A stretch of 64,000 bases of DNA from Planctomyces sp. SH-PL14 (GCF_001610835.1 NZ_CP011270.1:7458001-7522000), one strand, 5' to 3'; numbered from the stretch's first letter, positions 1 through 8,711 are shown. The notes: generated by a model not told the origin, from the letters alone. Made by a program: numbers and translations.

Positions 1-160
1 GATGGAACACTGTTGTCCACGGTTCCCACGGTTCAGGGGCGTCGTAGATTCCGAACCCGCCCGCGAACTGCGGATCGTCCCCCGGCAGGGTCCGGCTCCA
101 CAGGTACCGCTTCAGGCCGCCGTTGTCGCTGACGGACGACCGGTAGAACGGCTCCGCGTT
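1..160 (-). pseudogene. C-terminal fragment of a DUF4185-like or glycosidase-like protein
   Basis: Read on the minus strand, this stretch gives protein-like sequence (EPFYRSSVSDNGGLKRYLWS, then GGFGIYDAPEPW and TTVF) that runs off the left edge of the window. The 'GIYDAPEPWxPWTTVF' pattern resembles DUF4185-type secreted planctomycete proteins; this is recall, not a search. Going upstream, the frame meets a stop at 161-163 and has no start codon. The dispersed repeat begins 75 bp further on. The gene is therefore either truncated at its 5' end or frameshifted here. The rest of the gene lies outside the window, so the pseudogene call is provisional. Confidence 0.4.
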
Positions 161-235
161 TCAAGTCTCGCGACGGACACCTCGGTGCCGGGCCGACGGG
201 TGTGCAATATGCCATCCCGTGTCGCTGGCCCACGA

Positions 236-553
236 GGGTCCAGGGGCACCCTGGTCAGGGGGTGCAGGGGGCAGAATGCCTCTTGCCCGCCGGAGGCCTG
301 GCCGTCGAGGGATGTCTGAAGGAGGGCGTGTCCAAGCGCGGACACCGTGCCGGATGCCCCATCACCTAACCCGCGGGGATTGCAAAGCCAGCGGTGTGGT
401 TTGAGGGAGTCGTCATAGCTGGTTCCACAAAGCGGACGTCCGTTGTGTCCCACGGTTCCTCAGGGAAGTGCCTCCGGCGGCAAGGGGGCATGGCCCCCTT
501 GACCCCGGCTGCCGTGGAACGTTGGGTTTGAGCTATGGACGCCGCGCCGGCAG
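236..553 (+). repeat. Dispersed structured repeat, copy 1 (full length)
   Basis: This is the first of eleven copies of an intergenic repeat. It starts with GGGTCCAGGGGCACCCTGG, a hairpin of CCAGGG and CCCTGG. It passes through the conserved boxes GCCCGCCGGAGGC and GATGTCTGAAGGAG, then a GTGTCC/GGACAC hairpin, and a GCCTCCGGCGGCAAGGGGG box followed by the GGGGGC-atg-GCCCCC hairpin. It ends in CGTTGGGTTTGAGCTATGG and GCCGGCAG. It has the 21-bp form of the central variable segment. The copy lies between the decayed minus-strand gene and the ECF sigma gene. Confidence 0.93.
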
Positions 554-761
554 GTGCGTCATCCATTGCCTCCAGCAAGCAACGTGACCACAAGAACGGA
601 TGTGCCGCTGCCTTTGTGAAACATGTGTTAATCAGCCCTCCGGATGCGACTCGGCGGCCCGAACCCCGATGCCCCGGTTGAGACGTTCTGGTAGCATCCG
701 ACCCGTGAGTGCCGGTTGCCGTTCCAGACAACGGACGCCTCACGAGGGTTCTGATGGAAGC

Positions 762-1322
762 ATGCAAACAACGTCGCTGACATTGCTGCATCGCTTGCGC
801 GCGTCCGACGAACCCGAGGCATGGAATCGGTTCGTGCGCCTCTATTCCATGGGCATCTACTCCTGGGTCCGCGGCCAGGGCCTCCGGCATGACGACGCGG
901 CGGACATCGTCCAGGACGTGTTCGTCACCCTCATGCAGAAGCTCCCCCAGTTCCATCATGAGGGAGCCCGCAGCTTCCGCGGGTGGCTCTGGGCCATCAC
1001 CCGCAACAAGTGCCGCGAATGGGCCCGCCGCCGCAAACCGGTCGTCGTCCCCGCGGACTCGCTCGAGCAGTTCGAAGGGCAGGACGACGAGCCGTTCTGG
1101 GAGAACGATTTCCGTCGGCACCTGATCGCCCAGATCGCTTCCATCATCGAGCCCGACTACCCCCCCGACGTCTGGCGGGCCTTCTGGAAGCACGCCGTCG
1201 AAGGCAAGCCCGCGTCGCAGGTCGCTGCCGAGCTGCGGATCAACCTGTGGTCCGTCTACACCGCCAAGGCCCGAATCGTCAGCCGCATCCAAGAGGAGTT
1301 CGGAGATCTTATCGCCGACTGA
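762..1322 (+). CDS. ECF-type RNA polymerase sigma factor
   Basis: This encodes a 186-residue sigma-70 family protein. Region 2 is visible as HDDAADIVQDVFVTLMQKL followed by SFRGWLWAITRNKCREWARR (about residues 40-90), which binds core polymerase and the -10 element. Region 4 is near the C-terminus (WRAFWKHAVEGKPASQVAAE, then a helix ending in SRIQEEFG) and would read the -35 element. The ATG at 762 is chosen because it starts the family-like MQTTSLTLLHRL segment; the upstream frame has no family resemblance. Its stop abuts the next gene, a Ser/Thr kinase, and such sigma-kinase pairs are common in planctomycetes. No separate anti-sigma gene is seen. I infer that the kinase neighbour controls it. 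The target promoters are unknown. Confidence 0.9.
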   Translation: MQTTSLTLLHRLRASDEPEAWNRFVRLYSMGIYSWVRGQGLRHDDAADIVQDVFVTLMQKLPQFHHEGARSFRGWLWAITRNKCREWARRRKPVVVPADSLEQFEGQDDEPFWENDFRRHLIAQIASIIEPDYPPDVWRAFWKHAVEGKPASQVAAELRINLWSVYTAKARIVSRIQEEFGDLIAD

Positions 1323-1419
1323 ACGACCGCCGGGGAACGCCTGCTTCCCGCCCGACCAGATCCGGGCCATTCTGCTGGGACGGGGGACGGCGGACGCCGC
1401 CGACCGTGTCGCCCGGCAT

Positions 1420-3453
1420 ATGGCTGTCTGTTCGAGCTGCGCGGCGGTCGCCGACGCGATCTCACTCGGCTCGAGCATCGCCTCCGGCTTCCGTCGGGAC
1501 GACCTCCCCTGCCCCCCCACGGACCGCGAGCTGGCGGACGTGGTCGCCCGTGTCGTCCGGATCGACCGCTCGTCACGGGCCGGAAGCCCGAGCCCGCCTC
1601 GCGCGAAGATCGAAGTCCCGGCGCGGCTCGGCCCCTATCGCCCCATCGAGCTGCTGGGTACGGGCGGGATGGGGGTCGTGTACCGGGCCGAAGACACGGC
1701 GCTCCACCGGTTCGTGGCGGTGAAAGTCATCCGGGACAGCGCCGACGCGGAAGCCCGAGCCCGGTTCCTGAGCGAAGCCCGGGCCCTGGCGGCGGTCCGG
1801 CACGACAACATCGTGACGATTTATTTCGTCGGCGAGGAGCCGACCGCCGCTGGCTCCATCTCCTATCTGGCGATGGAGCTTCTGCAGGGACAGAGCCTGC
1901 GGGACTGGATGGCGACTGCCCCCTGCCCGTCGGTCGAGTGGATCGTGCAGGCCGGTCGGCAGATCGCGGCGGGGCTCGCCTTCGTCCACGACGCGGGGAT
2001 GGTCCACCGGGACGTCAAGCCGGCCAACCTGTGGCTGGAGTCTCCGCAGGGAGCGTCGAACCGCTCCTCGGGAACCCACCCGTCGCCGCTCGTCTCTCCG
2101 CCTTCGTCTCCGTCCTCATCCCCATCTGCGATTCCTCTCGGCCGGGTGAAGCTCCTCGACTTCGGACTGGCTCACGAGTCCGGCCATCTGGTCGAAGCGG
2201 GGGCCGCCGGAACGCCCGCCTACGCGGCGCCGGAGCAGGCCCGCGGCGAGATCGTCGATGCCCGGGCGGATCTCTTTGCACTCGGCTGTGTGCTGTACGA
2301 GCTGTGCACCGGCAAGCTGCCGTTCCCCGGACGGAGCCGGCTGTGGACCGGCTGGGATCCGACGCCGACTCCCGTTCGCTCGCTGAACTCCGCTGTTCCG
2401 AAACGACTCGCGGCGCTGATCGACCGGCTGCTTGCCGCGAGCCCAGCCGATCGCCCGGAGTCGGCGCACGCCGTCGAGCTGGAACTCGCCGCCCTCGCTC
2501 CTCCTTCGCCCGGCGCCTCGGGCGTTGCAGCCCCGAACGGAGGGCTCCTCGCGATCCGCGAACACCGCCCGCAGCGATGGCTTGTCCCGGCGGCCGGTTT
2601 CCTCGTGGCCGCCGGTTTCCTTGCGATGTTCGTCTCTACGCGAGGCTCCGTCCCCTCCGCCGGTTCGGCTCCCGCGCCGGGCAAAGTCGGCAACGACGAA
2701 CCGCCGCCAACCGCTCCCGTTGCCCAAGCGACGGAACTCACCACAGCGGACCCGCCGAACGCCGTCGCCGCGATCGAGGTCATGGACGACGACTGGCGTC
2801 GCGCCGTTGCGGCACAGCCGCCGCAGCTTCAGCTCAACTCCGTTCTACGGATGCTGGGACGCCTGAACCCGAAGTTCGACTGGCTTCAGGGGAGCGGCTG
2901 GGTCGAGCAGTACGGAGTGATCCGCATCACGGTCGATGCGGAAACGGTCTCCGACCTCCGCCCGATCGGAGTTCTGAAGGACCTGACGGTCCTGCGATGT
3001 CGCGGCTCCGCTCCCGGTCTCGGGATTCTGACCGACCTCTCGCCGATTTCGGGGCTCACCCTGAAAGAGCTTCACTGCCGCAACAATCCCGGTCTCCGGG
3101 ACCTGTCTCCCGTCCGCCTCGACAGCCTGGAGTTCCTCGATGGGTCGTACACCAGCCTGGAAACACTTTCCGGGCTGACCGGGGCTCCGCTCCACACGCT
3201 CAAGATCATCGGAACGCCTGTTACGGACCTGGGGCCGGTCCGCAGGATGTCGAAGCTGAAGACGCTCGACTGCACGGACTGCCCCATTGCCGATTTCGAG
3301 CCTCTCGCGGCGACATCGGTTCGTGAACTTCGCGCAAATGTGCGGACCGAGCGCGATGCGGCGGCCCTCCGGAAGATCAAGTCGCTGGAGTATGTGAACC
3401 GCTTGCCAGCCAAAGAGTTCTGGAAGGGGTTTTCGGCGGGCAACGCTCCGTAG
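1420..3453 (+). CDS. Membrane Ser/Thr protein kinase with C-terminal leucine-rich repeats
   Basis: This is a Hanks-type kinase of at least 677 residues. The glycine loop (GTGGMG) is near residue 80, the lysine in VAVKVI near 100, HRDVKPAN near 197-204, DFG near 246-248 and the APE motif (AAPEQ) near 270. A hydrophobic segment (WLVPAAGFLVAAGFLAMF) near 386-405 anchors it. The C-terminal part, about 500-640, has LxxL repeats resembling leucine-rich repeats and would lie outside the membrane. 1420 is the first ATG, but the same frame reads protein-like sequence back to about 1321 (ACFPPDQIRAILLGR ... HMAVCSSC), an HxxxCxxC zinc-finger-like start typical of planctomycete kinases beside ECF sigmas. 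The true start is therefore probably an upstream non-standard codon close to the sigma stop. Confidence 0.88.
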   Translation: MAVCSSCAAVADAISLGSSIASGFRRDDLPCPPTDRELADVVARVVRIDRSSRAGSPSPPRAKIEVPARLGPYRPIELLGTGGMGVVYRAEDTALHRFVAVKVIRDSADAEARARFLSEARALAAVRHDNIVTIYFVGEEPTAAGSISYLAMELLQGQSLRDWMATAPCPSVEWIVQAGRQIAAGLAFVHDAGMVHRDVKPANLWLESPQGASNRSSGTHPSPLVSPPSSPSSSPSAIPLGRVKLLDFGLAHESGHLVEAGAAGTPAYAAPEQARGEIVDARADLFALGCVLYELCTGKLPFPGRSRLWTGWDPTPTPVRSLNSAVPKRLAALIDRLLAASPADRPESAHAVELELAALAPPSPGASGVAAPNGGLLAIREHRPQRWLVPAAGFLVAAGFLAMFVSTRGSVPSAGSAPAPGKVGNDEPPPTAPVAQATELTTADPPNAVAAIEVMDDDWRRAVAAQPPQLQLNSVLRMLGRLNPKFDWLQGSGWVEQYGVIRITVDAETVSDLRPIGVLKDLTVLRCRGSAPGLGILTDLSPISGLTLKELHCRNNPGLRDLSPVRLDSLEFLDGSYTSLETLSGLTGAPLHTLKIIGTPVTDLGPVRRMSKLKTLDCTDCPIADFEPLAATSVRELRANVRTERDAAALRKIKSLEYVNRLPAKEFWKGFSAGNAP

Positions 3454-3455
3454 TC

Positions 3456-3475
3456 CGCCCCCGCCGGCGGGGGCG
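3456..3475 (+). terminator. Perfect GC palindrome after the kinase gene
   Basis: The sequence CGCCCCCGCCGGCGGGGGCG is a perfect 20-bp palindrome starting 3 bases after the kinase stop. It is followed only by ATTGT, so the T-tract is weak. The likely role is a terminator or transcript-end stabiliser. Confidence 0.55.
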
Positions 3476-3694
3476 ATTGTGAAGTCTCTGTAAATCCCCG
3501 CCGCGCCGTCCCAAATCTCACCGGGGAGCGCATTCATTCGGGGTGCGATTCGCTGTTGAAGCGGTCGCGGGACGCAGGCCGGAGGGCCCTTCACCCGCGA
3601 AGCCGCGGCAGCGAATCCGGCGCGAGATCCTCGCGCCTCGGAAAGCGATCGAGATCGATCGCCTTCCTGTTCGTCCCCGCCCCCGGAGATTCTG
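3476..3694 (+). promoter_or_regulatory. Structured leader upstream of the DUF1559 gene
   Basis: This gene-free stretch holds two tight hairpins close to the next start: GGCGCGAG-atc-CTCGCGCC at 3619-3637 and GCGATCGA-ga-TCGATCGC at 3645-3662. Next comes CCCGGAGATTCTG, which contains the ribosome binding site of the following GTG-started gene. No known riboswitch class was recognised. The hairpins could be leader RNA structure or simple operators. Confidence 0.35.
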
Positions 3695-4651
3695 GTGAGA
3701 AGTCTACTGTCCCCTTGTGGTTCGCGGCCCGGCTCTCGGGGATTCACCCTTATTGAGCTGCTGGTCGTCATCGCCATCATTGCCGTACTGGTCGCGATCC
3801 TTCTTCCGGCCGTTCAGCAGGCCCGCGAGGCGGCGCGGCGCTCGCAGTGCAGCAACAACCTCAAGCAGATCGGCCTCGCCCTGCACAACTACGCGGAGGC
3901 CTTCGGCAGCTTTCCCCTCGGCGGAGCGGGAACGTCGACCGGTCCTATCACCACGCCGGGCGGGACCTGCGCCTGGACCGGGACCGATCCGATGCGGGCT
4001 CCCTGGACGGTGCTGATTCTTCCCCAGCTCGACGAATCGAACCGCTACAACAAGTTCGTGTTCGAGCAGAACTTCACCTGCTACAGCACCAACCGCCAGG
4101 GCTCCGCGGCGAACAACGCCCAGTGGCAGATCCCGCTCTCCAAGTACCGGTGTCCCTCGGACGACTTCTTTCCGCAGCAGCCGCTGACGAGCTACCGTGG
4201 CGTTGAGGGAGGGGGCGGCGTCCCCTGGTGCTCGTCGAGCTCCCGGCCGACCTCCCGCTTCTTCTTCAACAATGGCGTCCTCTACTACAACTCGGCCATC
4301 ACGTTCCGCGACATCGCGGACGGGGTCTCGAACGTCCTTCTCGTCGGGGAATCGCCCTACCAGAACTGGTCGGACTCCGATCCCCGCTACAACGAAGGCT
4401 GGGCCTCCTCTGCCTTCACGATCAACACCACCGGTTTCCCGTCGGTCTCGACCGGCGTCCGCTTCCCGATGAACACCGGCGTCAACGGCAATGACTCGTC
4501 GGGGTGTTTCGGGAGCAGTCACACGGGCGGTGCGTTCTTTGTCCTGTGCGATGGCTCGGTGCAGTTCCTGAGCGAGAACATGAGCCTGGAGATCAGCCAG
4601 CAGCTCGGCGCACGGAACGACAAGGCTCCGCTGGGAGGACTCTTCCAGTGA
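3695..4651 (+). CDS. DUF1559 (SBP_bac_10) prepilin-like secreted protein
   Basis: This 318-residue protein starts at a GTG with a GGAG Shine-Dalgarno sequence about 8 bases upstream. Residues 16-40 are a type IV prepilin leader and helix ([20 protein letters not shown]), followed by [20 protein letters not shown], the hallmark of the planctomycete DUF1559 family. The C-terminal end keeps the family's closing block ([20 protein letters not shown]). The glycine before FTLIE would be the peptidase cleavage site. Proteins of this family occur in tens to hundreds of copies per planctomycete genome, and their function is not established; a pseudopilin-like surface or secretion role is inferred. The next gene overlaps its stop by 4 bases, so the two are translated together. 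Confidence 0.93.
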   Translation: MRSLLSPCGSRPGSRGFTLIELLVVIAIIAVLVAILLPAVQQAREAARRSQCSNNLKQIGLALHNYAEAFGSFPLGGAGTSTGPITTPGGTCAWTGTDPMRAPWTVLILPQLDESNRYNKFVFEQNFTCYSTNRQGSAANNAQWQIPLSKYRCPSDDFFPQQPLTSYRGVEGGGGVPWCSSSSRPTSRFFFNNGVLYYNSAITFRDIADGVSNVLLVGESPYQNWSDSDPRYNEGWASSAFTINTTGFPSVSTGVRFPMNTGVNGNDSSGCFGSSHTGGAFFVLCDGSVQFLSENMSLEISQQLGARNDKAPLGGLFQ

Positions 4652-5073
4652 GGATTTTCGTCCAGCGGCGATGGATGCCGAGGCTGGCCCTGTGCGGCGG
4701 CCTCGCGCTCGGTCTTTCCGGTTGCGGGTGGAGCGAGTCCGGGCCCCCCAGGCATGACATTCAAGGTCACGTGACCTATGCCGGGCAGCAGGTCCCGCGC
4801 GGGCTGATCCGGTTTACTCCGGACCACTCCAAGGGGAACAGCGGGCCGGGGGCCGTGGCAGACATCCACGACGGATTCTTCCGGACGAAGTCCGGCCGGG
4901 GGGTGATCGCCGGCCCGCATGTCGTCCTGATCTCCGGTTTCGACGGCGTAGCCCAGGCGGACTCCGCCCTTCCGGAAGGAGCCTCGCTGTTCAGTCCCTA
5001 CACGACGACCTGGAACTTTGAGGACAAGACGGCTGTGGTCGAGATCGGGGTCCCGGTGAAGAAGACCCGCTGA
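4648..5073 (+). CDS. Small lipoprotein following the DUF1559 gene
   Basis: This is a 141-residue protein. The GTG at 4648 overlaps the preceding stop (GTGA), giving translational coupling; an ATG at 4675 is an alternative start. A lipobox (LGLSGC, cysteine 26 from the GTG) follows a basic and hydrophobic leader, so the product should be lipid-anchored. The body resembles a small beta-sandwich of the carboxypeptidase-regulatory-like type: [19 protein letters not shown], then IRFTPDH, and a closing [18 protein letters not shown]1559 genes in planctomycetes are often followed by such lipoproteins. Binding partner and function are unknown. Confidence 0.85.
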   Translation: MRIFVQRRWMPRLALCGGLALGLSGCGWSESGPPRHDIQGHVTYAGQQVPRGLIRFTPDHSKGNSGPGAVADIHDGFFRTKSGRGVIAGPHVVLISGFDGVAQADSALPEGASLFSPYTTTWNFEDKTAVVEIGVPVKKTR

Positions 5074-5110
5074 CCTCTTTCGACCGTGATCCTGGCCGAG
5101 GCGGTGCGGC

Positions 5111-6277
5111 TCAGCCGTTCGTCACGCCGACACGATCCAAGGACCTCGCGGCGCGCGACCAGGGGACATCCGGAAACGACGCCGGGTGAAAAAAGACCCG
5201 TGCCGCGAGGCCTTGGCCGAGGGAGGTTCTCAGCGCCCAGCAGGCCGCTTCGGCGAGCCAGCGGGAGCTGATCCGTCGCAGTCCCGTCCTCAGCCACAGC
5301 CGTGAGCGGAACTTTCGGCGGAACATTTTCCCTGAGTAGGCCGCGAGGGGCGCCGAGCTTCCCGCGCGGAGAGCCTCGTCGAGGACCTCGGTGGCGAACC
5401 CGGAGAGCCGCAGACACGGATCGAGGCCCCCTGCCGTGAGAGGCGACACTGCCCCGGCGGCATCCCCGACGAGGAGTCCGCGGGTATTCGCGATCTGCGG
5501 AAGAACGCCGCCAACCGGGATCCGTCCACCGCGGCGCTCGACTCGCTCCTCGATCGCAATTCCAAGTTTGGTCCGGACGACCTCGGTCCACCGTGCGAGC
5601 GCCGCGGGGGGCGCGAACCGCTCGGCATACCCGCCGACGCCGACGTGGATCTCTTCTCCGTCGTGCACCGCCCAGGCGATATAGCCGGGGGCGAGCTCCG
5701 GATCGATCAGGCAATGCATCCGCGGCGGGCCGCCGTTGGACGTGTCGCGGTAAACGTCCTCCAGGCCGACGATCCACTCCGTGTTGCGGCTCAGCCCGAG
5801 ATGCTCCGCAACGCGGGAGACCGCCCCGTCCGCGCCGACGACGAAACGCGCCGTTGCCTCCCAGCTTTGCTTGCCCGTCCGTAGTCGAAGCGTGTTCGCT
5901 CCGCCCGCCTCGCAGATCGATTCGAGATGCGTCTCGAGGGCAATCTCCACCCCAGCGGCCCGGCACTCTTCGAGCCATGCCGTGTAGAGGCGTCCCATAC
6001 GGCCGACGCGGAACTCGGCGTGCGGGCTCTCCAGATCGAGCCGCCGGAGGCCAGGCGAATAGAGTGAAACGTGACGGATCGCCGGGCCCAGCGAATCGGC
6101 CGGGAACGAAAAGTCCTCGAGCGTCCGCCGCACGAAGATCCCGGTCGTGTGGATCCCCGCTTGGAGCGTCTCCTTCCTGTCGATCAGAAGGACGCGGCGT
6201 CCCTGCCGCCCGAGGGCCAGAGCCAGGTTCAGCCCGGCCAGTCCGGCTCCAACAACCGCGCAGTCGAACTCGGCCAT
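5111..6277 (-). CDS. FAD-dependent oxidoreductase, geranylgeranyl-reductase-like
   Basis: This is a 388-residue flavoprotein. The N-terminal dinucleotide-binding fold is clear (CAVVGAGLAGLNLALALG, then LLIDRKE). A second FAD motif is VVGADGAVSRVAEHLGL, and the FAD-ribityl-binding block is GLLVGDAAGAVSPLTAGGLD. The order matches the geranylgeranyl reductase / FAD monooxygenase superfamily. The ATG at 6277 is preferred over an upstream start because AAAGGAGC sits 8 bases before it. The substrate cannot be read from sequence; reduction of prenyl lipids or quinone precursors is possible. It stands alone, convergent with the lipoprotein gene and separated by 78 bases from the regulator gene upstream. 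Confidence 0.82.
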   Translation of the reverse strand: MAEFDCAVVGAGLAGLNLALALGRQGRRVLLIDRKETLQAGIHTTGIFVRRTLEDFSFPADSLGPAIRHVSLYSPGLRRLDLESPHAEFRVGRMGRLYTAWLEECRAAGVEIALETHLESICEAGGANTLRLRTGKQSWEATARFVVGADGAVSRVAEHLGLSRNTEWIVGLEDVYRDTSNGGPPRMHCLIDPELAPGYIAWAVHDGEEIHVGVGGYAERFAPPAALARWTEVVRTKLGIAIEERVERRGGRIPVGGVLPQIANTRGLLVGDAAGAVSPLTAGGLDPCLRLSGFATEVLDEALRAGSSAPLAAYSGKMFRRKFRSRLWLRTGLRRISSRWLAEAACWALRTSLGQGLAARVFFHPASFPDVPWSRAARSLDRVGVTNG

Positions 6278-6355
6278 AACTCGCTCCTTTCGCAAAGACT
6301 TTGTGGTGCAGAGTATTTTCCGACAGCGAAACGTTCGGCGGATCAACGGGTGCGG

Positions 6356-6754
6356 TCAGGCGGGCGAGAAGCCTTTTCGGCCGCGGGGGACGGCCGCCGA
6401 GAGGGCGGCGTCGCGGACGACCTGTTCGAGCACTTCCAGGTACTTGAGGAACTCGGCCCGGCCGGTCGCCGTCAGGCGGACGAGCGTCTGCTGGTTCCGG
6501 CCCGCGCCGCGCTTCCAGAGTTCGATCAGCCCCGCCTCTTCAAGCACCTTGAGATGCCGGCCCAGGTTGCCGTCGGTCAACCGGCACTGCTCTTTCAACT
6601 CGACGAACGTCACGCCGTCCGGCGACGCCGCCAGCGACGTCATCAGTCCCAGCCGGGCCCGTTCGTGGATCACCCGATCGAGGCCGTCGTAGGCATAACG
6701 TCCCCCGCTCGAACCGTCGTCGGGAGTCTCGGAAAGGTGTTTCTCAGACGGCAT
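6356..6754 (-). CDS. Winged-helix transcriptional regulator (HTH_34-like)
   Basis: This is a 132-residue DNA-binding protein. The segment after HERARLGLMTSLAAS contains a helix-turn-helix (VTFVELKEQCRLTDGNLGRH), a recognition helix (LKVLEEAGLIE) and a wing (QTLVRLTATGRAEF), the layout of the HTH_34 / ArsR-PadR-like winged-helix group. The ATG at 6754 overlaps the end of the preceding membrane-protein gene by 11 bases, so the two are co-translated. Such regulator-membrane protein pairs usually act together on their own promoter, but no operator is evident. No metal-binding cysteine pair is seen, which argues against an ArsR metal sensor. Confidence 0.83.
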   Translation of the reverse strand: MPSEKHLSETPDDGSSGGRYAYDGLDRVIHERARLGLMTSLAASPDGVTFVELKEQCRLTDGNLGRHLKVLEEAGLIELWKRGAGRNQQTLVRLTATGRAEFLKYLEVLEQVVRDAALSAAVPRGRKGFSPA

Positions 6755-7355
6755 GGCGGCGCTCCAGGGAGAAATAGAGCACGCCGGCCGCCAGCGACTG
6801 GCCGACGCCGAAGGTGATCGCCATCGTCCAGCCCGCCAGCGCCTGGCTGTCACGAGCCCACGTCAGGACGAAAAGTCCGGCGACGACATAGTACGCGCCG
6901 ATCCACCAGGTCCCGCGCGGCAGGAAGCTCGCGGAGGCAAAGATCCCCTGGGCAAACAGGAGAGCCCAGATCGCGGGGAGCGTCCACCCGACATCCGGGG
7001 CCTTCAGGGTGATGACCGCCGTCGCCAGTCCCCCGGTCAGGAGGGAGGGAGCCAGGGCCCGCAAGGCGGTCAGCGTCCTCGCCCCTTCGCGTCCGGTTGG
7101 ATCGCGGAGCCAGCGGGCCAGGAGGTCGACGGCGTTCGCAGCGACCGAGAGCCCGGCCACGGCGGACCAGAGGAGAACATAGGCGTGCAGGTGACGTGTC
7201 GGCTCCGCCAGCCCCCACGGCTGAAGTCCCGCCGCCAGAAACGCCAGGAGGGCGGAAAGGGCCGCGGCGTGGGCGCGGTATCCCCGGAAGACCTGTGTCG
7301 CGGCGACCCGTTCGCGGATCTCAGCGATCTCCAGAAGTGCGTGCTGCAACTGCAT
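6744..7355 (-). CDS. Polytopic membrane protein paired with the regulator
   Basis: This is a 203-residue protein with a short cytoplasmic start (MQLQHALLEIAEIRERVAAT) and about six hydrophobic segments. Examples are AAALSALLAFLAAGLQ, YVLLWSAVAGLSVAANAV, GLATAVITL, IWALLFAQGIFASASF, IGAYYVVAGLFVLTW and AGVLYF near the C-terminus. No enzyme motif is visible. The ATG at 7355 follows a GGGGG tract. Its stop overlaps the regulator start, so the two form an operon with the membrane protein first. A sensing or signal-relay role for the regulator is inferred from position only. Confidence 0.75.
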   Translation of the reverse strand: MQLQHALLEIAEIRERVAATQVFRGYRAHAAALSALLAFLAAGLQPWGLAEPTRHLHAYVLLWSAVAGLSVAANAVDLLARWLRDPTGREGARTLTALRALAPSLLTGGLATAVITLKAPDVGWTLPAIWALLFAQGIFASASFLPRGTWWIGAYYVVAGLFVLTWARDSQALAGWTMAITFGVGQSLAAGVLYFSLERRHAV

Positions 7356-7616
7356 GACGACCCCCAGCGATGAAGACTCTGCACGGCAAAGTAATCCAGC
7401 GTCCCCAAAGTCACAAGAGCGAACGAGAGCAAGAGCAGCCACAGCCGCGGATCCAGGGCAGCCAGCCCTTGCCGCCGGAGGCGCTTCCCTCGCGGAACCG
7501 TCCAATCCACAACGGACGTCCTTCCCCGCGCAGGCAACCTTGAAGCCGTCTCCCCCGGAAGTACACTCGGCCAAAGCTGTGGGGTCTTCAGTCACAAGGG
7601 CAAAGGGAGTCATTCC
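7356..7616. promoter_or_regulatory. Divergent intergenic region
   Basis: The region separates the minus-strand membrane-protein operon from the plus-strand secreted-protein gene and should carry both promoters. No convincing -35/-10 pair was found. On the minus strand, a frame from 7537 contains a hydrophobic run (LWLLLLSFALVTLGTLDYFA) before it passes out of register into the membrane-protein gene. This could be a small leader peptide or the trace of a frameshifted longer N-terminus. Confidence 0.35.
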
Positions 7617-8687
7617 ATGCTTCGAGTTGCGCGCTCGATCGCCCTGCTTCTCGCCATTCCGGTGGCGACTGCTCAGGCGGCCAATGTCACGGTGAACTTT
7701 GCGGGGACGGTCCGGGCGATCATCGACGCCAACGACGCGGAGGCGCCGCCGATCGACTTTCAGCCCGCCCCGGTTGGAAGCTCGTTCTCCGGGACGATCA
7801 CGTACGACGACGGTTCCGCGGTGACGGATGGCGGGACGGGCTACGCCCGTTATCTGAACCTGCTTTCGTCGAGCGGCTCCCTGACGATCAACGGTCACAC
7901 GATCGTGACGAATGGGCCGGTGACCGCGACCACGGTCTCGGGAGAGAGCGGCTTCGGTTTCTCCGGGATCAACCTCGGCAACCAGCCGGTGACGCTGCCG
8001 GCCGGCTGGAACGTCTCGGCCAGCCCGCTCCCGTATTTCACGCTTCAGCTCTGGGACGTGCCGCCGAGAACCAGGCCGCTGACCCTCCCCTCGTCCCAGA
8101 ACGATTTTGCCACGGACCACCTGAACCTGGTCCTGGACTTCCAGCAGAGCGTGACCGTGGCCGGCCAGGCCTACGGAGGCCGCGTCTTCCTCGAGGGAAC
8201 GATTACCTCCCTCTCGGTCATCGGTCCCCCTCCCCCGCCGCGGGAGGTGGCGATCGACGTCATTCCGACGAGTCAGAACAACGAGATCAACCTCAAGGAC
8301 AAGAAGCCGAAGCCGCTCGACGTGGCGGTTTTCGGATCGGCCGACTTTGACGTCACGGCGGTCCTGCCCGAGACGATCATCCTCGGTGATCCGGAGCTGA
8401 CCGACCCGGAAACGGGTCTGGGGCAGAAGGTCGCTCCCAGTGACATCTTCGAGGTTGACGTTAACCGCGACGGACGTCTCGACCTGCTGATCCGCTTCGA
8501 CCTGCGGGACCTGAAAGACTTCGGCGCGATCGGTTCGTCAACGACGTCGCTGGAGTTCCAGGCCCTTCTCGACAATCAGGGGCTGGTCTTCGGCAGCGAC
8601 GACGTGTCGATCTCCGGCGGCAAGGGAAAGGGGCGGAAGTCCAAGCACCGCCCCAGCCGACATGACTTCCAGCTTCGCGGGCGGTGA
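7617..8687 (+). CDS. Secreted hypothetical protein
   Basis: This is a 356-residue protein with a signal peptide (MLRVARSIALLLAIPVATAQ, cleavage expected after the alanine-rich stretch). The first half resembles PEP-CTERM-type exported beta proteins (VTVNFAGTV, GSSFSGTITYDDG). The second half contains a block common to planctomycete and marine secreted proteins: REVAIDVIPTSQNNEINLKD, then KPLDVAVFGSADFDVT and DVNRDGRLDLLIRFDL, a possible calcium-binding aspartate loop. There is no PEP-CTERM anchor; the C-terminus is strongly basic (KGKGRKSKHRPSRHD). I assign no function. A GGGAGT Shine-Dalgarno sequence lies just before the ATG. Confidence 0.75.
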   Translation: MLRVARSIALLLAIPVATAQAANVTVNFAGTVRAIIDANDAEAPPIDFQPAPVGSSFSGTITYDDGSAVTDGGTGYARYLNLLSSSGSLTINGHTIVTNGPVTATTVSGESGFGFSGINLGNQPVTLPAGWNVSASPLPYFTLQLWDVPPRTRPLTLPSSQNDFATDHLNLVLDFQQSVTVAGQAYGGRVFLEGTITSLSVIGPPPPPREVAIDVIPTSQNNEINLKDKKPKPLDVAVFGSADFDVTAVLPETIILGDPELTDPETGLGQKVAPSDIFEVDVNRDGRLDLLIRFDLRDLKDFGAIGSSTTSLEFQALLDNQGLVFGSDDVSISGGKGKGRKSKHRPSRHDFQLRGR

Positions 8688-8711
8688 CCGAGGTCGCATC
8701 CGCTGTGGTTT

